This document shows positions 52,398-56,932 of a DNA stretch of 56,932 nt, one piece after another (within the stretch, counting starts at the first letter, position 1; each line of letters starts with the position of its first letter). Under the pieces are notes generated by a model. The model saw nothing but the letters and a program-made list of their open reading frames with translations, was not told the origin of the DNA and searched no databases. Where the stretch lies: contig NZ_POUB01000013.1 in the NCBI RefSeq assembly GCF_003236335.1, positions 1 to 56,932 of the forward strand, written 5' to 3'. The position numbers and the translations under genes were made by a program. This DNA comes from Micromonospora deserti (GTDB lineage: Bacteria; Actinomycetota; Actinomycetes; Mycobacteriales; Micromonosporaceae).

Positions 52398-52835
52398 CTA
52401 CTTCTTGCCCTTGGTCCCGCGGCGCAGGACGAGGCGGGCGCCGCTCCAGTCCCGGCCGGCGTTGACCGTCGAGGTCTGCTGGAGGCCGGCGGTGGGTGCG
52501 GACTCGGCGATCTCGCTCGGCTCCACGTGCCCCTCGCGCCCGGCCTTGGGCGTGAGCAGCCACACGACCCCGTTGTCGGCCAGCGGGCCGAGGGCGTCGA
52601 CGAGGAGCTCGAAGAGGTCACCGTCGCCGTCGCGGTACCAGACCAGGACCGCGTCGACCACCTCGTCGGTGTCCTCGTCGACCAGCTCTCCACAGCGGTC
52701 GGTCAGGGCGTCGCGGAGATCCTGGTCGACGTCGTCGTCGTAGCCCATCTCCATGACGACCATCCCCGGCTCGATCCCGAACCGGTCCGCCAGGCTGCGT
52801 ACCCCGTCGGCGGCCTGACCAGCGGTCGCGCTCAC
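52398..52835 (-). CDS. DUF3052 protein
   Basis: A 145-aa protein: FGIEPGMVVMEMGYDDDVDQ, VDAVLVWYRDGDGDLFELLV, DALGPLADNGVVWLLTPKAG and an end with VEPSEIAESAPTAGLQQTST. This is the DUF3052 pattern (M. tuberculosis Rv2239c, also next to ahpE). Function unknown; the conserved neighbourhood points to redox or regulatory roles. GTG 52835 is preferred to ATG 52853 because the AGGAGG site (overlapping the ATG) lies 9 bases before the GTG. Confidence 0.9.
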   Translation of the reverse strand: MSATAGQAADGVRSLADRFGIEPGMVVMEMGYDDDVDQDLRDALTDRCGELVDEDTDEVVDAVLVWYRDGDGDLFELLVDALGPLADNGVVWLLTPKAGREGHVEPSEIAESAPTAGLQQTSTVNAGRDWSGARLVLRRGTKGKK

Positions 52836-52947
52836 TGTCGCGTGCCTCCTCATCTCGTCCCTGCTCGCGGCGCCTGTTCGACGCCGTCAGCCAAAGTCCA
52901 CACAGTTGCGGCTCCCCGCGCAAGTGGCGCACCGGGTGGAACGGAAT

Positions 52948-55626
52948 TTACCGTGCCAGAAGCGTGCGGGCACCCTGGGTAATGGCTTCCTCGGAGACCA
53001 GAACCTGACGCGCCGCCGGACCTAATGGTACAAACGAGTCAACTCCGGCGACCCGCCGCACCGCACCGACGTAGCCGGCGTCCACCAGCGCGGCGATCAC
53101 CCCCTCGCCGACCCCGCCCGAGCGGCGCGTCTCATCCACCACCAGCACCCGGCCGGTCGCCGCCGCCTCCCGGATGATGTCCGCCACCGGCAGCGGGGCC
53201 AGCCAGCGCAGGTCCACCACCCGGCTGCCGATCCCCTCGTCGGCCAGGGCGGCGGCCACGCGCAGCGACATCCGCACCCCGCTACCGAAGGTGATGACCG
53301 TGAGGTCCTCGGCCGAGCCGACGCCGTACACCCGGGCCCGGCCGATCGGCACGTGCCCGCTGGACCACGCGCCGGGCTCGGCGTAGCCGGCCAGCCACTC
53401 CCCGTCGCCGTCGGCGTAGAGGTCGCGGGTGTGGTAGAGGGCGATCGGCTCCAGGAACACGCAGACGCTGCCGTCCACCGCCGCGCTGGCCAGGCAGGTC
53501 CGCAGCATGGGCGCGGCGTCGTCCGGCCGCGCCGGCACCGCGATCACCAGGCCGGGCACGTCCCGGAGTACGGCCACCGAGTTGTCGTTGTGGAAGTGCC
53601 CCCCGAAGCCCTCCTGGTACGCCAGCCCGGCGACCCGCACCACCATCGGGTTGCGGAACGCACCCTGGGAGAAGAACCGCATGGTGGCCGCCTCGCCGCG
53701 CAACTGGTCCTCGGCGTTGTGCAGGTACGCCAGGTACTGGATCTCCGGCACCGGCAACATCCCGGCCAGCCCGGCGCCGAGCGCGAGCCCGAGGATCGAG
53801 GTCTCGTCGAGCAGGGTGTCGAAGACCCGGGCCGCGCCGAAGCGGTCCCGCAGCCCCTTGGTGACCCCGTACACCCCGCCCTTGACGCCGACGTCCTCGC
53901 CGAAGACGGCCATCTGCGGGTGGTCGAGCATCCCGTCGGCGAGGGCGGCGTTGATGCTCTGCGCGAGGGTCAGCGGCCCGGCCAGCTCGGGCGGCTTCCC
54001 ACCGAACGCCTCGGCCCGTACGCCCGCCCCCGGGCCGCCGGCCCGGGCCGCCGCGTCGGCCACCGCGCGGGCCACCCGCACCGGCCGGCGGGGCGCCAGC
54101 GGGGTGACCACCTCGGCCGGGCTGGTCAGCTTCGGCTCATCCAGCACCTCCTCGGCGATCCGCCGCACCTGCCAGCCGATCTCGTCGTAACGGGCCAGCA
54201 ACTCCTCTGAGGTGGCGACGCCGGCCGCCACGAGCAGCCGGGCGGTGCCGGCGAGCGGGTCGCGGGCCAGGTCGGCGGCGATCTCGTCGGCGCCGCGGTA
54301 CGCGGTCTCGACGTCGGCGCCGGCGTGCCCCATCAGCCGCACCGTCGACAGGTGCAGCACGGCCGGGCGCCGGTGCCGGCGCACCCAGGTTGCCGCCTCG
54401 GCCGCCACCTCGTACGCCCGCACCGGATCGCCGCCGTCCGCGGCGAAGTAGCGGATGCCCGGCTTCGACCGCAGGGTCGTCTCCACCCACTTCCTCGGCG
54501 AGCGGACGCTGATGCCGAGGCCGTTGTCCTCGCAGACGAAGAGCACCGGGATGCGCAGGCCGGTGTGGTCGTACCAGCCAGCGGTGTTGAACGCGGCGGT
54601 GGCGCTGGCATGGTTGACCGACGCGTCGCCGAAGGAGCAGACCACGATCGCGTCCGGCGGCCAGGGCGTGTCGGATGCTCCCCCGCCGCCGATGCGCACC
54701 CCGTCCCCGGTCCGCCGGACGGTCTCCAGCCGCCGCAGCCGCTCCACCGCCAGCCCCATCCCGACGGCCCGGGGCAGGTGCGAGGCGATGGTGGAGGTGG
54801 TCGGCACGATGGCCAGGTCGGCCCGGCCGAAGACCTTGTGCCGCCCCCCGGCGATCGGTTCGTGCGCCGAGGCGACCATCCCGCGCAGCACGTCCCGGGC
54901 GGCCTCGGCGTACGCCCCGACGAGGGGCCGGCGCACGGCCCGCCGGGCAGCAATCCCCACATCGGGCCCGGCGGGACCGGCCGGGGCCGCACCGCCGCCG
55001 GCGGCCGGCTCGCCGGCGGTGGACGGGCCGGTGGCGGTGGACGGGCCGGTGGCGTTGGACGGGCCGGTGGCGGTGGACGGGTCGGTCGCGGGCCGGATGG
55101 CACCGGCCGAGCCGGTGCCGTCGGCGGGTGCCGAGTCGTCGCCGGAGACGCCGTCGGGAGGTGGCGTGCGGTCGGAGCCCGGGTCCGTTCCCGGCCGGGC
55201 GGCGGTCTGCCGCCCGGCGTCGGCGCCGGATCCCCCGTCCCGGCGGTGGTCGTCCGCGCCGGGAGAACCGGTCCACTCCCCGGCCGCCTGGGCGGCGCGC
55301 ACACACCAGAAGGCGCCGGAGCGGTAGTGCAACAGGGCGGGGTCGGTGGGGCGCAGCGCGGCGGCGACCACGGCGTTGCCCTCGTGGCCGGCCGAACCGA
55401 TGGTGTAGAACCCCTCGCCGAAGCTGCGCAGCCACCGCCCGGCCAGGTCGAGCTGGCGGCTGGTGGCCTGCGCGTCGAAGAGGTCCAGCAGCTGGGCGCC
55501 GGTGAGCGCCGCGCCGTCGGTGACCGGCTCGGCCGGGTCACGCGGCCGCTCGGGCACGGCCAGCGCGGCCAGGGCCTCCCGGAGGCGGTCGTCGAGATCG
55601 TGCGGGGTGGTCACGTCGGACAGCAT
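52948..55626 (-). CDS. fused alpha-beta thiamine-diphosphate E1 dehydrogenase
   Basis: An 892-aa E1 in which alpha (about residues 1-530) and beta (about 545-892) are fused. Alpha has the pairing [56 protein letters not shown] and the ThDP motif [19 protein letters not shown] with [11 protein letters not shown]. Beta has [50 protein letters not shown]. It decarboxylates a 2-oxo acid for an E2 lipoyl protein, most like branched-chain (oxoisovalerate) or pyruvate types. No E2/E3 genes are in the window. Residues about 118-222 are a Pro/Thr/Ala/Gly-rich insert absent from relatives. The M. tuberculosis gene in this position (aceE) is of the homodimeric type. Confidence 0.92.
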   Translation of the reverse strand: MLSDVTTPHDLDDRLREALAALAVPERPRDPAEPVTDGAALTGAQLLDLFDAQATSRQLDLAGRWLRSFGEGFYTIGSAGHEGNAVVAAALRPTDPALLHYRSGAFWCVRAAQAAGEWTGSPGADDHRRDGGSGADAGRQTAARPGTDPGSDRTPPPDGVSGDDSAPADGTGSAGAIRPATDPSTATGPSNATGPSTATGPSTAGEPAAGGGAAPAGPAGPDVGIAARRAVRRPLVGAYAEAARDVLRGMVASAHEPIAGGRHKVFGRADLAIVPTTSTIASHLPRAVGMGLAVERLRRLETVRRTGDGVRIGGGGASDTPWPPDAIVVCSFGDASVNHASATAAFNTAGWYDHTGLRIPVLFVCEDNGLGISVRSPRKWVETTLRSKPGIRYFAADGGDPVRAYEVAAEAATWVRRHRRPAVLHLSTVRLMGHAGADVETAYRGADEIAADLARDPLAGTARLLVAAGVATSEELLARYDEIGWQVRRIAEEVLDEPKLTSPAEVVTPLAPRRPVRVARAVADAAARAGGPGAGVRAEAFGGKPPELAGPLTLAQSINAALADGMLDHPQMAVFGEDVGVKGGVYGVTKGLRDRFGAARVFDTLLDETSILGLALGAGLAGMLPVPEIQYLAYLHNAEDQLRGEAATMRFFSQGAFRNPMVVRVAGLAYQEGFGGHFHNDNSVAVLRDVPGLVIAVPARPDDAAPMLRTCLASAAVDGSVCVFLEPIALYHTRDLYADGDGEWLAGYAEPGAWSSGHVPIGRARVYGVGSAEDLTVITFGSGVRMSLRVAAALADEGIGSRVVDLRWLAPLPVADIIREAAATGRVLVVDETRRSGGVGEGVIAALVDAGYVGAVRRVAGVDSFVPLGPAARQVLVSEEAITQGARTLLAR
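55015..55086 (-). repeat. 18-bp tandem repeat, four units, in the E1 insert
   Basis: Four 18-base units (GGCGGTGGACGGGCCGGT and close variants) encode [12 protein letters not shown]-type six-residue repeats within the low-complexity insert of the E1 alpha domain. Units 3 and 4 carry single changes. Same length as the repeat unit in the SNF2 gene but unrelated in sequence. Confidence 0.9.
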
Positions 55627-55677
55627 TACCGACGAGGGCCCGCCGCGCCCAGTCGGACACGATCCGCCCGGCGCGGG

Positions 55678-56160
55678 TCACTCCGGCCCGCACGCCTCCG
55701 GGCAGCCACCGTCGGACACCTTCCAGACCAGCTCACGCAGGGTGGCCAGCTCGCCGGCGGTGAGGCCGGCGAGCAGTCGCGAGTCGGACATCACCCCGTG
55801 CACCCGGGCCCTCATCCGCCGGCCGGCCTCGGTCACCACCAGCGTCTTCTGCCGCCGGTCGGCGGGATCGACCCGCCGCTCGACCAGGCCCGCCTGCTCC
55901 AGCTTGTCGACCAGGGTGGTCACGTTGGAGCGGTCGCAGCGCAGCTGTTCGGCGAGGTCGCGGGCGGGCAGCGGACGGTCCGGATCGAGTTCGTGCAGCG
56001 CACGGGCGACGGCCGGGGTGAGCCCCAGCTCGGCGATCTCGACGTCCTGGTAGTGCCGCATGGCGGAGGCGATGTGCATGATCCGGCGCACCGCGTCACC
56101 GGCGACGCCGGAGCGGTCGCCACCCAGCTCGGATCCGGCGGTGGGGACGGGATGCGCCAT
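55678..56160 (-). CDS. MarR-family transcriptional regulator
   Basis: A 160-aa winged-helix regulator: [20 protein letters not shown] (recognition helix, about residues 76-95) and the wing [20 protein letters not shown], with long helices for dimerisation at both ends. MarR proteins repress until a small aromatic or oxidant ligand binds. It is divergent from the FMN reductase gene, with a 9-base-arm inverted repeat between them, so it most likely controls that gene and itself. ATG 56160. Confidence 0.94.
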   Translation of the reverse strand: MAHPVPTAGSELGGDRSGVAGDAVRRIMHIASAMRHYQDVEIAELGLTPAVARALHELDPDRPLPARDLAEQLRCDRSNVTTLVDKLEQAGLVERRVDPADRRQKTLVVTEAGRRMRARVHGVMSDSRLLAGLTAGELATLRELVWKVSDGGCPEACGPE

Positions 56161-56190
56161 GGCTCACATCCTACTTGCGGTTCAATGGTT

Positions 56191-56215
56191 GAGTAGCTCT
56201 ATTGTTGAGCTGCTC
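56191..56215. promoter_or_regulatory. inverted-repeat operator between MarR and FMN-reductase genes
   Basis: GAGTAGCTC (56191-56199) and GAGCTGCTC (56207-56215) form 9-base arms with one mismatch and 7-base spacing, a size and place typical of MarR operators. TATTGT at 56200-56205 could be the -10 of the FMN-reductase promoter, so binding would block it. The palindrome TCAATGGTTGA just upstream (56182-56192) may extend the site. Confidence 0.6.
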
Positions 56216-56252
56216 ACGCAAATCGTGATGAGTTCCTTCCCAAGGAGATCCC

Positions 56253-56840
56253 ATGCCCGACTTCTCGGTCCTCGCCATCTCCGGCAGCCTGCGCGACGCG
56301 TCGTTCAACAGCGCACTGATCCGGGCCGCGCAACGCCTCGCCCCGGCGGGCCTGACCATCGAGCCGTACGACGGCCTGAGCGCGATCCCCGCCTTCAACG
56401 AGGACATCGAGCCGAAGCCACCGGCGGCCGTTGTCCACCTGCGGGAGCGGATCGCGGCGGCGGACGCCCTGCTCATCGCCACCCCCGAGTACAACTACGG
56501 CGTGCCGGGCGTACTGAAGAACGCTCTCGACTGGGCGTCCCGGCCAAGCTTCCCGGTGACGTCGTGGGTCTCGCCGCTGGCGCACAAGCCTGTCGCGATC
56601 ATGGGTGCGGCGCCCACCGGCATGGGCACCGTCCGCGCCCAGCTCCAGCTCCGTCAGCTCTTCCTGTGGACCGACTCCGCCGTGCTCAGCAAGCCGGAGA
56701 TCATCGTGACCAACGCGCACGAGAAGCTCGATCGCGACGGCACGGTCAAGGACCCGACCACCGAGTCCCTGCTCCACACCCTGCTCGACGCCCTGGTCAC
56801 CCGCATCCGCATCACCCAGCTCGCCGCCACCGCCGCCTGA
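56253..56840 (+). CDS. NAD(P)H-dependent FMN reductase
   Basis: A 195-aa flavodoxin-like protein: ISGSLRDASFNSALIRAAQR (phosphate-binding loop), IPAFNEDIEPKPPAAVVHLR, the signature ATPEYNYGVPGVLKNALDWA and AAPTGMGTVRAQLQLRQLF. Members reduce FMN, quinones, azo dyes or chromate with NAD(P)H and often protect from quinone stress, consistent with MarR control. ATG 56253 follows AAGGAG (56242-56247). A long stem-loop follows the stop. Confidence 0.95.
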   Translation: MPDFSVLAISGSLRDASFNSALIRAAQRLAPAGLTIEPYDGLSAIPAFNEDIEPKPPAAVVHLRERIAAADALLIATPEYNYGVPGVLKNALDWASRPSFPVTSWVSPLAHKPVAIMGAAPTGMGTVRAQLQLRQLFLWTDSAVLSKPEIIVTNAHEKLDRDGTVKDPTTESLLHTLLDALVTRIRITQLAATAA

Positions 56841-56851
56841 ACCCCACCCAT

Positions 56852-56932
56852 CCCCCAGTCCGTTGATCATGAAGTTGCCGCTCGGACACGCCGGGTGGGG
56901 TGACAACAACTTCGTGATCGACGGGCTGGGGG
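56852..56932 (+). terminator. long stem-loop with 26-base arms after the FMN reductase
   Basis: Arm 56852-56877 pairs with 56907-56932 at every one of 26 positions when three G-U pairs are allowed, with a 29-base loop. It starts 12 bases after the stop and reaches the window edge, so it may be longer. It is much longer than a normal terminator, and may be a dispersed intergenic repeat of this lineage. Confidence 0.6.

Overview
The window reads as core chromosome of a very GC-rich actinomycete, most likely a member of the Micromonosporaceae. The evidence is strong G/C bias at third codon positions, frequent GTG starts, an actinobacterial RNase P RNA, an F420-dependent reductase, and the family content (GlnE, GlnA2, AhpE, DUF3052, RNase H/phosphatase fusion, Nif3 with a zinc-ribbon partner). 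Several of these genes, as I recall, occur in the same general order in Mycobacterium tuberculosis (glnE, glnA2, panB, RNase H/phosphatase, zinc ribbon, Nif3, ahpE, DUF3052, an E1 dehydrogenase gene). Most of the window is therefore old vertical backbone.

Layout, left to right. 0-7.5 kb: the end of a membrane protein gene, a frameshifted methyltransferase, the GATase-glnE pair, an LD-carboxypeptidase and a small secreted protein. 7.5-16.4 kb: a VOC protein, a WYL regulator, a DUF350 membrane protein, glnA2, nadE, panB, an F420:NADP reductase and an RNB ribonuclease. 16.4-24 kb: a Lys/Ala histone-H1-like protein with eight perfect-length 30-bp repeats, small conserved genes, a wrecked M48 peptidase, a NUDIX-nucleotidyltransferase pair, an AraC-type regulator, three small genes and rnpB on the minus strand. 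24-33 kb: a TauE-like permease, a DUF3311-MctP carboxylate transport operon with a CRP-like site in front, a tight RNase H/zinc-ribbon/Nif3 cluster, a flavoprotein, and a divergent XRE-TPR regulator / Prim-Pol-fold pair.

33.1-42.06 kb is visibly less GC-rich and looks inserted. It holds only three genes: a 1302-aa secreted protein (propeller, lytic transglycosylase, golvesin-like module, SGNH hydrolase), a small secreted DUF2690 protein, and a divergent 1301-aa HTH-nSTAND ATPase-transmembrane-WD40 protein. This is the best candidate in the window for an undescribed system: a sensor/regulator paired with secreted cell-envelope effectors.

42.6-56.9 kb returns to backbone: DUF3040, a SNF2 helicase with a SWIM partner (with eleven perfect 18-bp repeats inside the helicase gene), a PfkB kinase, a pyruvyl transferase, an SDR, an alpha/beta hydrolase, a sigma-factor remnant next to tRNA-Val(UAC), AhpE with an extra cysteine, DUF3052, a fused alpha-beta E1 dehydrogenase with a repeat-rich insert, and a divergent MarR / FMN-reductase pair around a clear inverted-repeat operator. 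The window ends in a long wobble-paired stem-loop.

Nitrogen and cofactor metabolism dominate the left half (glnE, glnA2, nadE, panB), RNA and DNA metabolism the middle (RNB, rnpB, RNase H, SNF2). Three separate genes carry in-frame tandem repeats, so repeat slippage is a recurring feature here.
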